A program made the position numbers and the translations under genes. A model generated the notes under the pieces. That model was not told the DNA's origin. It saw only the letters and a list, made by a program, of their open reading frames with translations, and searched no databases. This document shows, piece by piece, positions 1 to 12,800 of a stretch of 64,000 nt of DNA; position 1 is the stretch's first letter; each line of letters starts with the position of its first letter. This stretch comes from Thamnaconus septentrionalis (taxonomy: Eukaryota > Chordata > Actinopteri > Tetraodontiformes > Monacanthidae), in contig CM020514.1 in NCBI GenBank assembly GCA_009823395.1, positions 9,052,966 to 9,116,965 on the forward strand, given 5' to 3'.

Positions 1-658
1 ATAAAGAAAAGAAAAAATAATTCATTTCAAGTTATTGTGCTGTGATTTTGCAGTTTTGGCTTTGTATCGGGTGGTGCAGTTCATTTTTTCCAATCAAGGC
101 TGAATTTTACTTTACGGCTGGAAGAGCATTTCTGTGCTAAAAGCTTAATTAACAAGCAATAAAGTTTTAAAATACATGCTGATGAAATCCATCATTTGAC
201 TCCCTTTAGTCTGTAAATGCACTGATAACAGGCAGGGGACAAAGTGTGGGTCTGTGTAAGGTTTTAATTTTAGATTTAGAACATCTGAAATCTGAGTCGC
301 TGACCCCTTCGGATGTTCGGGTAAAGCCACAGCTAAGACCAAAAGCGGCTGAACATGTGTTTGCAGGTGTAAAACGCTCACGGCAGGTAAGAAGAGGAGG
401 GCAAATTATCCTCTTAAAAACGATCCTCGCAAGCTTAAGCCGATTCGAACAGGAACACACCCGTAACAAATTATAAACATCCACCTCTTCAGGGGGAACG
501 ACACACACTGCGCTCTCAACGAGCAACAAGATCCGACAGTAATCAGACTGTTGATGTTGTTCCTTTCATTATTTTTTTTTTTCTAGCCGTGTGACTGGCG
601 GAGGGATACGTTCAAGTGTTTCTGCGTCCCTGTGTGAGTCAGCCGTACAACGACTTAC
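1..658 (-). other. tbc1d4 intron 15 (partial)
   Basis: Intronic sequence after exon 15 (donor GAGG|GTAAGT). No further tbc1d4 exon was found in any frame, and nothing else was recognised. Confidence 0.7.
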
Positions 659-2479
659 CCTCTAGTCTCTGGTTCTCCTTCTCCATGCGCAGCAGGAGGA
701 TCTGCTGGTGGATGGCCGTCTTCCACAGGGCCCGATAGTCGGCGGCGGTCCTCTTGGGCCTCTGACCGGCTGGCAGCGAACGTCCCAGGGGATCCAGGGA
801 GGAGCTGCAGGCGCGAGGAGACAGAGGCAGGAGCTCCTGGCCGTGAGAGTCACCTGAAAGACGGCGACAACAGAAGGCAAATGTGGAATAAAACACGACA
901 CTTTTTATTTTGCGTAAATTCACAATCTCTCAGATCGCTTAAGAAACTAATTGGTGCACATGCAACAGAGAATCGGTGTCAAACTAGGGCCCTATAATTA
1001 TAATTGGCCCGCGAGGCAACACCAAAAGACGACAAGAGCTGTCCCGCCAGTATTACACAGCACATGTATAGCTAATACTACAAATCCCAGAATGCTCTGC
1101 TGGTAGTTTGGCACGTCAATCAGGACAGACCGCATAAACACCCTGTTTGGGTTCATATGAAAGTTTCACCATTATATCTGGAGGAGGATTTTTCTCAATA
1201 GATATCAATGTTGGCCTGCGACTTTGTCAAAGTTTTAAATTTTGTTTGACACCCCTGCAATAGAGGCACTTTAATGAGGAGCCTGCAGAGGATCACACGC
1301 AATTGCTTCTGGCCGTGCGCAAAAATTTGCACGGTGGTTACTGTGTTGACATGTTCCCCAGTTGCAGCAAACAAATAAGTGGAAAAAAATGTAATAATCA
1401 TGTAGTAATGTAGTAATGAATGAAGAGCAGCCATAGTTATTAGATATTTCAGTGCCATAAGAAGAAGTTTACCACCTATGTAATTCAACCCTGATTAAGA
1501 TAATCTCTTTTCTCAACAATCAGTTTAAAAAAATACCACCAAATGTTCAAATTTTTATGTTGGAATAAAGCACTCAGCCGACTTAGAAGCCGCTCACTGG
1601 CGCAAACGGAGCCACTGCTCCCGTTTCCACTGGCGTGACAGGGCAAGGCGTCGTGTTACCGCTACCTGAGTGGTGCATGGATGCGGACGGCGGCTTGTTC
1701 ATGGGCGAGGCGACCCTCAGGAAGATCCTCTGTCTCCAGGAGACCCTGCGAGGGGTCGCGGGCGGAGCGCCGCTCACCGAGTCGCTGCTGCAGGTGGACA
1801 GGGTTCTCCTCCGGCCTTCCCCATTGCTGCAAGACAAACGGCTCGGGTGTCACCCGCTGCGTCACCGACACTCTTCCACGCAGGCACACACACGCACTCT
1901 CAGGCACACACACACATCCGGCATCTCATCAGTCAGCGCCGGCATGGCTAATTGTGTGCAAACAGTCTGGACTGATGAGGCGGGTAAAGGTAAACACACG
2001 GCTGACGACGAGCGTGTTCCATGTGGCTGATACTGGTGTTAATGAAGCAGGTGGCGGCGATGGAGGTCGCCATCGGGCCACCGCATGCTGAGGCGCATGC
2101 ATTCTCATTCCATTGTTGTGAAAGAGGTTGCAGCGGTTAGTGGAGTGGAGGGAAGTGGAATCTGGGTGATCTGATTGGCTGTGGAAAATTGTGGGTGAAA
2201 TAAGATAATAAAAAGATTTGATTTGAAATGAAAATAATATAATATATAATATATAATAATTTCTTAATAACACATATATATATATACATATATATATCAG
2301 GGAGAATAATAAGTGACATGACTTAGCTGATCTGGGTGATCTGATTGATTGTACATATGTGTAGGTACATATACATACATATATATACATACACATATAT
2401 ACCTACATATACATACACATATGTATACATATATATGTATATGTATATACATATACATACATACATACATACATACATA

Positions 2480-2525
<46 letters not shown>

Positions 2526-2715
2526 CATACATACATATATACAGTATATATACATAGATATATATGTATTTACATACATATATATGCATATATATATACA
2601 AAATTTTAAAATTTCCTCCAGCCAATCAAATCACCCAGATCAGCCAAGTCGTGACTTATTATTCTTCCTGATCAGATTACACTTTTCCCTGTGATAAACA
2701 ATGCAAATAGTATGG

Positions 2716-2790
<75 letters not shown>

Positions 2791-5700
2791 CAGATAGATA
2801 TTTCCACCACTAGATGTCGTAGTTCTGCGCAGCATGTCCACCGAAACAAACCGGCTAAAGTCAACATATAAATGTGAATCTGAAGCGCTGGATTCGTCCA
2901 GTGCGCCGCCAGCATTTCAAACAAACAGTCCCACTGTGTCGTGTGTCACTAAAGCTGGACGCCCACACAACTCTAGACGCTGAGTCAGCAGACTGATCGG
3001 GCATCAGTCGTGGGCCGAGACAGTGAAAAACAGGAAGCCATGTTTTCTGACTCGAAATGTTTTCACTCTCGCAGCTGCTGCGCACATTGGACACGGTGTC
3101 TCCAGCAGATTGTAATTCTACGCTTGACATCTCTCATTTCTTTTTCTTTTTTTTTTTCTTCTTCTTAGCATTTTGGCTGCGAGCAAAAGGAGTCGAGGGA
3201 AACGCAGGGCGGCTGCTGAGGAAGACGTTTGCATATTTAAATGTGAAAAAGCCCGTAGGGTCAAGGCTTTGGCACGCATTCATCGTCAGGGAGGGGGTGA
3301 AAACAGCAGCAGGAGCTGCAGAGGCTCTTCTTCCTCGGCGCGTTGCATTTATCAATGCGAAGGGTGCAGTGGGGTCGGCCGCCTTCGGAGCAGCAGGGGG
3401 CTTCCAGGAAAAGCCATTTTATTCCAGCACTGAATCTCATTCCTAATGGAAATATTAACCTTCTCCTTTCAGACGCAGTCAAGGAAGCTGGCAAAGAGGA
3501 GCGAGGAGCAAAAATCACGGCACGGCTTCCCGTCCTGGACCGGCTGCTGTCGACCGGCTTACTGATTAACGCAGCGGAGCGGCGACCTTTCCGAAACAGA
3601 CGAGCCACCAAAGTTAATCGGGCTGACGCTCGGAGGCCCTCGAGTGTCGGGAGGGGCGAAGCTAATCAAGGGAAGGTGTTGACACAAGTGTAAGCTGCAG
3701 TTAATGAGTAACGCGGGTTAAATGCAGCTTCGCCACGGTGGGTGGGTGGGTGTGGGGGGAAGGGGAGGGGCATGCAAATGAGAAAAAGAAAAAAAGGGGG
3801 GGGGGGCATCCTCTTCCACAATGGAGAGAAACAGGAAGAGGGCCAGTGAATTGAGGGAAGATGGAGTATACACTCACTGGCTGCTTAATTAGGTGCACCT
3901 GATCAGCCAATCACATGGTAGCAACTGAGGGTATTTAGGCATGTGGACGTGATCGAGTTAAAACCAAGCATTAGGTGAATGTAATTACATGTATCTAGCT
4001 GACGGTGAGAGGAGAAGGGCCAGGCCGGTTTAAGACGGCAGAGAGGCAGTTTTAACAGACTCAAAACAAGGCACGACACGTCCGATCTTGAAGCCAACAG
4101 GCAACCTGATGCTGCTCCTGTTAGCTAAGATAAGGAAATAGAGGCTACAGTTCGCACTGGCTCACCAAAGCAGGACGACATAAAACTGAATTGGATTTGT
4201 TGCCTGGTCAGAGCATCGATATCAGCTGCTATATTCACATAGTGGAGTCACAGAGTGTCATAAACAACACCAACAAATGGAATGTGATTCACCTTACTAG
4301 TAGACTGGGGGCCCCACCACGGCTACTTCCAGCAGGATGATGCACCGTGACACAAATCATCTCAAACTGGTTTCCTATTCATGACAATAAGTTTGCCATC
4401 CTCCTCAAAGTGGGGTCTCGCGGGACGAGATTTTATGAGAATTACGACTTATACTCAAGGCTCAAGGTTAAAGTTTCCACTCCAATTCCAAACCATTCAA
4501 TGGAAACACCCGCAAATCGCAATTTTAGAAATATCGCTTTTATTTTGTGAAAACACTGTCATCACACAGCTAATATGGAGCAAAACCTCTGAAATATGAA
4601 GAGTCTATGCCAGCGGTCCGAGGTGGTCCAACCCTGTGCTAGCACCAGGTGCACCTGATCAGGTTGCCAATGAGCGTACAGAAAAATTTTCGGTCTGGCC
4701 GGACAGGAAATAGGGACAGAGAAGTCAAGACACGTGCGGCTCAGAAGAGAGCAAGGAAGTATGAAGGCTGAACTCCATCCCAGCCAGGTGCCCCTTGTGT
4801 CTGAGTGCACATGTAAAAGGGAGTAGGGCCGGTGGGGTGGGGAGTGGCGGTGCGGGGAGGCGGTCATCCCCTCTCACCTCTTGTGGTTGCCGCTGTCTGC
4901 CAGCGAGCCCAGCGAGCCCAGCGAGCCCTGGTAAATGCTTTTCAGGAAAGTGGGGGCGGAGAAAGAGGAGGGGAGGGCGAAGGAGGACTCGCTCTCCGAG
5001 ACGCTGCGCGCTCTCAAGGTCGCGGGGCTAGGGCGAGCCAAACACAGAATGCCCACAGGACATTTTTGTTTCGTTTCAAAAAAAATAAGAGGAGGAAAAT
5101 AAGCATTGCACAAAAGGAAAGGGAGCTCCTGGTCACAGTACATGGAAAAATAAAACAACACAGAGGAAGTCACGGGCAGTCAGAAACAGTGACAGGAAAC
5201 GTGTGATGCTCTTGTCGGAGGAGGAGGTGGTGGTGGTGGTGGGCCTCCGGAGGGATCAAAGTGCCCCAAATAGACGTGTGGATTAAAGGTTAATTCAATT
5301 CTCCATTGTTAAACCGATTAAGGGGGGAAAAAAGCATTAGGACTGTGACTCTTCGTTTTTTTTAGCCGTAAGTATTTTTCTACCACATTTTCACTACAAA
5401 GCGAGGTTCTACTCTGCGAAAACGTCCGCTACAACTAGTCTCAAGACAAACTGGAAGTTAAAGGGAGGGGGATTCTTACCTGCCCTGCAGCAGCTCCGGG
5501 TTGACAGACTGCTGCCGGGGCAGGTGAGCCTTGGCCTGGCCCGCCGACTGGCCGTCGAACGAGATCCGCTTCTTCACAGGTGGGTGGCTGAAGGTGTGAG
5601 CGCGGCGGCGGAACTGAGCGCCGGCTTCCGGGTCGTCGTTGTCGGGGAAGGCCGGAGGGGAGCCTGGAGGCGAGTGGCCAGGAGACTCCTCATCCTGCTG

Positions 5701-8700
5701 AAGGGTGCAGTTACGACACGGTTATTACACAGAGGCAGCAAAGGTTTTTAATCCTTTTGCAGACAAAATGCAAAAGTTGCATTGAAAAAAAAACAGCCTT
5801 TCACTACTCACCTTAGCCAGCGCCCTGCAACATAAAGTCTGGCTCAAGGTTGAACTTTCCACTCGCTGGCAGCAGCCCGAAGCTCGTGCCGCGACAGCAC
5901 AACTCCCACATCTATTGTATTCTAATGACCAGTTCCCTGTGACTGCCAGTATCACACACCATTGGTGGGGAGGCTGCCGTCGGTGGCTGGACTCCCCATG
6001 AAAACTGTCTAATCTCCTCCCAGCGGTGATTCTGGAGGCCTCCCCCACAGAGACACTGTTGCGATTTTGCTGTATTTTTAAAGGGACCTGGGAAAAATAA
6101 TCTGTACTTTTCTTCATGATCTTTTTGTGACATAAAAATCATGCTGCAATCCACTTGTGCTGCATATTTAAGACAAACAAACAAACAACAAGAAAACCTG
6201 GCGTGATAAACCTGATATAAACTCTGATACGCCTGCTGAGACGGCCGCCCCGCACCCTCGTGTCTTGTGACAGGACCGACAGGAAGCCGAGGGAGGCTTG
6301 GCTCTGCAGACGTACAGTGGGACATCCTGACTCGAATTTCCTGCTCTCCACTGGCAGGGCCGTCCGCATCCTGAGACAACCCCCGCTCCCCAAGCTGTTG
6401 CTTTCCACCTCTGAGGCATTGTAGTCAACATGTGACCGAAGGCAAAGAGGAGTTTGCAGGAGCTGTGAGACGTGGCCGTCACCATCTCTTCCATTACTAC
6501 TGCACTAAATAATTGATATCTTAAGAGTGCAGGTGTGCCGGAAAATGCCATTTACAATTTGTGCACTTCCAGTGGTTGGCGAGTAATCTATTACTAAGTA
6601 ATCCACTACTGTAATTAAACTACTTTTTGAGTAACGGAGTAATGTAACTGGATTACTGTGGCAAAAACTGGTAATTATATCATAATTACTTTATCGAGTA
6701 ACTATTCCACTACTTTTCCCAAAATTTCGCAATCAAATTCTTATTATTCATTTAGAAAAACAACCAAAAACAACGATGTTGCAGATTGATGATGCAACCG
6801 TGCGCGCAACGTCATTGCGACGGCGCACCAAAGCAAGCATGGCGGCGGCAAAAGAAAAGAAAAAGCAACGATTGCGTTTGATAGCAGGAAATACAAATGT
6901 TGTTTTGAGTTCATCTCGTCTAAATCAAAGAATATTGTGGTTCGTTGTACGTAACGTTGAAAACTTTCCTCGTCGAACCTCATAAATTGTCTAAAGTCAT
7001 GTTTACAAATCAGTCAGCAGCTCTCTGCACAGTAGAGATCTTCTAACTACTGTGCTTCTAATTATTTGAACAATATGGGCTGTGCAAAAGGCACCAATGC
7101 TGTACATGAGTTTGTTGTGTGAAATGTGCAGTTTGTGTTCAGAGAGAAAACATTAATTCGTGTTAAGTGGAATTAAAATAATTAATTGCAAAATTTGCAC
7201 TTTAATAAAGTTCATTCCAAAGCACTGAGCAACTGATGCTTTATCTTTTTTTCACTAAAGTAATAAGTAATCCATTACTTATGAAACAAAGCCGTTATAG
7301 AAGTAATTAGATTACTTTTTAAAGGAGTAATCCCAACAACACTGTACACTTCACACTCCCAAGAAATATCATTGGTGATGTAGCAAAATGCCACAATGGA
7401 ATCAGTGTCCCTGCTAACGTGGCCCTAGCTATGGTCTCTTGTTGTCAATGAGAGGTTAAACAAGTGGGTGCAGACACACACAAACTAATAACAAGCGCAA
7501 TCTGTTTGTGCGTACAATCGATTTTGCGCTTTCTCCTAAATTAGGCCCAATAAGTGTCCTGCACCGAAGTGTACTAATGGAAGAATCTACGATTTAGGAG
7601 GCAGATAATGTTACAACATCATCACAAATCAATGGGCGCGTGGCTGCAAACGATTGCTCTACATTTGGCTGCGCGGGGAAGGGGGGGGGCACCCTGTAGA
7701 TTCAACCGTCCCACTTTGTGTTGCAGAGAGCTCTTGTGACACTTGTGGCGTAGCTGCAGCTGCTTATTGCTGTTTGCAAAATAGCGAAAAACGAAAACAA
7801 AACAAAACAGGAAAGAGGAAGATTGATGGTCATTGAGTTTCGACTGGATGACACCATAATCTAATAAACAACCGGGTACAGACAGAGAACTCCCAGAGTC
7901 CCCCGGGTGTGTCTCTGGGGTTTTCTGTCCCTCCAGCCCCCCTCCAATGACACTTACCCTTTCAAAACTGCTAATGCTTCCCATGCTTCCCAAGCGTCCC
8001 CGCATCCGGCTGGCACCCTAATAGTGACAGAGGTACATATACAGTGTTACAACAAAGGTTAAAACATAAAAAAAGTTAGAAACTTTGGCAAAAACTTTAG
8101 CCGATGAGTCTTTTTCTTGTTTTTGTATGGATGAATTTAATGCCTCTCAGTTGTTTGTCTAGAATCTCTGCAAGAACACCAGATGTCATCAGACGTTTTG
8201 GATTGCCTGTTTGCTCAACGGAGGTGTGTTTTCCTGCCGTCTCGCTGGCAGATATGGGTCAATCCAAATCCCTGAGCAGCGATGACACAGAAAACAGCGA
8301 GTGGCAGGAAAAGTCACTGTCTAACGTCTGGGGGTGGGAAAAGAAAAATCTGAGGCAGAGGGCAGGGATGCAGAAAAAATAGGCAAAGAGAAAATAGGCA
8401 AGAGGGAAATGGAGTTTATATATAGAGGGCTTCTGCTGTCTTACAGGCGGTTGACTGCCTTAGATTAGGAGGTCTAATTCCCAGGATCTGCGGTTTTCAC
8501 GTCCTTGAGAAACACCAGACGTGTGAAAGAGCAGGTGGCAGCTGGCAGCCGGTGGAGAAACCGTGCCGTGAATAGCTACTTTTGTTGTCTGTTTTTGGGG
8601 GGTGCCGAGGGCGTAGGAAAGAACGAGGAGAGAAACGATTTTTCAAGTGTCACCGCTGAAAAATCAAACTGCCAATAAGCACTGCTGTACCCTGGCGAAG

Positions 8701-9765
8701 ATGTTCTCCAGGGAGCTGGTGAGGGAGCTGCGGGCTTTGTTCTTCAGGACATCCAGCTTGGAGCGGCTGCCCGTGGCGGCCGCGTCGGCTGCCGACGAGC
8801 TGCCCGCGGCATTCTGCAAGACGGCGAGGACGACGACAACAAGGGATTAAAGCGGGTGGGGGAGGGGGTTGACACAGACACAAGACGCAGGGATAATTAA
8901 TTGAAATCTTCTAAGCAAGCGTTGACCAATGCAAAATCACATGACGGAGAAAAATACAGAGCCGTTTGTCTGTGTGGATAATGTTTGACATACAATCCCT
9001 CGGGCAAGATCGCGCTTTGGTAATAATATTGAATTGAACCGCGGACAGTGGCTCCTTTCAAACGCAACCTTGATCTAGATATGAAAACTGCCAGGAATCA
9101 CTTTCCGACATTTTTGTTTAGCGTTCTTTAGCGAACTTCTACTGATTTACGGCCAAGAATGAATCTTCAACAGTGACACACAAACACGATCTATCTGCCG
9201 CTTTCGCCGCAAGTACCTGCGGGGCTTCGCCGATGTGCACGTGGGACTTCTGCTTGCTTTCGCAGAGCTGCCTCAGCTGGAAGATGGCCAGCTCGTTCTC
9301 CTCCTGGTCCGACTTGGGCTTCAGTTTCTGCGCACAGGGATGCGCAACAGACGCTCAAAACAAAATACGACCGTCAATTTTGCCGCCGCGTGTGTTTATC
9401 TCTGGCGTACCTGGACTCGCTCAAAAATATCCGCCTGCTCATTATCAGTCAGCTGGGAGAGGTATTTTTGGATGGCTATCTTCGCTCTGGGTGGGTAGAG
9501 ACCTGGAAAAGGTACAGAGGGAGGGAGTGAGGACCGGTCTTAAAGTTCACTGCGACACTCTGGTGGTTGTGCGCGCTTGCCTTCGATCCGCTCGCAGAGC
9601 TTGTGCAAGTCGTGCATGGGGCAGTCCTCGCACAGCTGGATCTGCGTCTTGTTGCTCTGCAAGGTGGCGGCGGTGGAGAAGGCTTGTTTCAAGGTGAGCA
9701 TCACCTCGTCCACCTGGCACGAGACGAGTGGGAGGAGAAAAAAGCACAGAGAGAGGGAGAGAGAT

Positions 9766-9820
<55 letters not shown>

Positions 9821-12800
9821 CATGAAACCAAAGAAGAAGCATGACATGAAATGGCCTACTTTATGGATAAGAAAGAAGGAGGTTATAAGAGCAGAGAGAA
9901 GCTGCTGTGAAAAATTTGTGAGGAAAAGCAGGAAGGAGAAGCTCGGCTAAACAAAGGCCACTGTTGAACAGCACGGACGACTTGTGAGTCTGAGTGGAAA
10001 ACATTTGCGTTTTATTCCCGACGAGTTGAGCTAAACGCTTAGCGACTGCGATGCTAATGCTGCTCCTCGAACCCTCCTGCAACGCAACCAAACGGGTCCT
10101 CTTGAATTTGACAGGCAGCCCCCCAAAATAAAAAAATGTTTCCATGGGAAGCTGAAATCTTTGGAACTCACCAGGGATTCGCTGGCACACTGGAAAATGA
10201 AGCACACATACTGGCTGGGACCAGAATCCGACTGGTCTCGGCAGATGAATCCAAAGTGGTCGGACTGTTTGATGCCCTAGAGCACAAGGAGGGTGGAGGA
10301 GAGCAGATCTTTTAGCGTTCAGTCCAGGAATAAATCACAATAACCATAATAGAGGCATATTAAAGAGCCTGAACCGACTCCATTACATATGCAGCTTGTG
10401 CTGGTGCATTTCGTGTGCATATTAGAGTGTGAGGGGTGTGTTGTGTGGCTGGGCGTGCAGCAGCAGAAAGGCTTTCGGTGTAAAAATAAACCAACCTGAC
10501 AGCATGAGGAGATATCTTTGAAGTTCTTCTCCAGCACCACGGTTTTAGTATCCGGGCTGATGAGATTCACCTCGAATCGGCCGACCTGGAAAACACACGT
10601 TGCACGATATCAACACTGTCAACTGAAAATTGAGAGGGGGAAAAAAAAGGTGAAGAATCAGTGTGAAGTGTGCGATGACGTGGAGGCCGCGTCCGCTCTC
10701 AAAATCAAGGTCAACAAGTCTGCGCCATTGATTTTATTTTTTTCTCCTCCCCTCAACCCACCCCGCCCTATAATTCACGCCGATGCGGAATATCGTATCG
10801 AGCGCTGCGCTCCACTTTTTAAAATTAGCCCGACGAGGAAATGGGCCCTGGTGAGCGAGGAGCTGCAGCTGGCCGTCCCCGCAGCCTGTGTGCTGCCTCG
10901 CTGCAGCAGCTTTGCATTTTTTATGGACCTTGTGCTCAGGTAAAAAAAAAAAAAAAGGAAAGGGAAAAAAGAAAAACTCTCACCGGGAGTTACAACCTCC
11001 TAAAGTTGAAGTAGTAGCGCTGGGCCAACTTTACAGCCGCAAGCCATTAAAAAAAAAAAGATGATGATTTGCAGGAGCTGCGCTGAATGCAAAAGAGGTT
11101 GAAAAGTGTGAGCAATGTTTGCTCCCCTGGCACGCAAACGATTGAATCTCTGCTCGGAGGTGACGGGGATGATGGCGGGGAGGCCAAACACAGCCGCTGT
11201 CCATCAAACCGAGGGCAAAAATTGTAGTATAGTCAGTATAAATGAAAACACATCCTGCGTTTAACAGGTGGGGTTACAGATCAAATCAGTTTGGTCCACA
11301 ATAATGATTCAATTTTACCACAAATGAGCTCTAGATGAAAATTCCACTGGCGGGGCTGACGTGAGTTCTAATAGGTGAACATAGCTGGACAGATAAAGTT
11401 CCTCGGAGTGCAGATCTGCTAACTGGTGCCGTCAGCTGCGACTCGAAGATAAGAGACGTCTAGCCAGCACTCAGCTAACAGCCAAGCTATGACACCAGCG
11501 GCCGAGGAAAAGCATGTCTGGACAACTTGGAGCACTGAAGTTATAAATATAGATACTTGTTCATTCATTTTCTACACCCACTTTCTTCCACACTCAGGCT
11601 TACAGGGTTTACTGGAGTCTATCCCAGCTTAAATCAGAATCAGAATCAGCTTTATTGGCCAAGTTTGTGCATGCCAAACAGGGAATTTGGCTCTGGTTTT
11701 TCTCCGTTCTCTGTACGTTGATTTAAATAAGTAAGAAAAAGACAGTAAACACACACACAAACATGAAATATGTATTTTTCTCGTCCCTACCTGGAAGAGC
11801 ATGGTGCGGTTCTTGTCGGCGTCGGAAGGCTGAACGTGGTTGGGCGCACTGGAGTGGCGGCGGCGATTGGGCCCCATCATGACTCCCTCGCCCGACTTCC
11901 TCTGCAGGCTCCCCGCCAGGCTGCTGCAGCGCGTACGGAACTCCTGCGCTGGCGGCTCCTCGAAGCCCGAGTCCTCCAGGATGCGTTCTGGGAAGGATCC
12001 CCGCAGGCTGCTCGGACTGCCGCTGCTGGACAGGCCTTTGCCTGCAAGCAAGCAAACAAGCAGGATTTCTCATTTCTCAATGAAGATGTGTTGCCAAATC
12101 CTCATATCTGTGGACGCCAGACACGTGATGGATGAAACTGTGCCACGCAGGCAACGTTCGCATAAGACACCTGCGACATATTGAAGCAGGGAAACGTTTA
12201 TATTGGAAGCTTTTAATTCCACTCAGCTGAATTCCAATTTTTTCCTATTTAGCTGCCATTACACTAGCAGTCAATACTTTGGACACACCCTGTGAATTGA
12301 ATGTCTCTTCTTTCATTGTCATGACTATTGACATTGCAGTTTCTCACTGAAGGCATCAAAACTACAGATGAACACACATGGAATTATGTAGGAAACAATA
12401 AAAGTGGAAAATAACTCAAACACTCACAATAACTAAAGCGCGTGTTTTTCTTAATATTTATTGATAATAATTTCTTTGCAATTGTTTGCAATAAAAGGAC
12501 TCTCTCAAGCTACTTTTCCCACCTGTGCTTTTGGCAAACCCTTTACAAAGTGATAATTATATTTCACAGTCTGTATTCACGCACAGTATGTGCTGTTATA
12601 ATTAGCCACAACTTGTGGATGCTATCCTGACTGTGCACACAGAGGGTGACGCTGATGAAACGGCCCCCCTCGGCGCCCTCTTACCGCCATCTCCGCTTGT
12701 TTCCTCCGCTCCGGGGCTCCCCGCATCCTCCTCTTTGCACTCGTTCAAAGCGGCCGAAAGCGGATCCCCGCCGATGAGGAACTCCACGGGGGCGCTCTCG

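Larger units (their letters stand above)
659..8813 (-). other. tbc1d4: tbc1d4 coding exons 10-15: conserved phosphosite region up to the TBC domain
   Basis: Exons 10-11 (8691-8813, 7958-8017) encode [20 protein letters not shown] and [17 protein letters not shown], which resemble DUF3350 and the human S570/S588 region. Exon 12 (5480-5694, or 5697 with a tandem acceptor) contains [11 protein letters not shown]. Its Thr (codon about 610, bases 5593-5595) corresponds to human T642, the main Akt and 14-3-3 site. Exon 13 (4878-5027) has [12 protein letters not shown] followed by a GSL triple repeat. Exon 14 (1666-1826) has [10 protein letters not shown] (human S751 region) and [19 protein letters not shown]. 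Exon 15 (659-853) ends at [17 protein letters not shown], phase 1. Exon 14 has two possible phase-1 donors, at 1665 and a few bases further on. Confidence 0.92.

Noticed and set aside
2297..2625. Open frames over the AT microsatellite encoding long Tyr/Ile/Val repeats
   Set aside because: They are translations of simple repeats on both strands and have no gene context.
2717..2800. CRISPR-like array
   Set aside because: It is a GATA microsatellite without spacers in a eukaryotic intron.
6744..6985. Open frames inside the hAT-like element as a transposase
   Set aside because: About 70-80 residues with no transposase motif; the element is non-autonomous.
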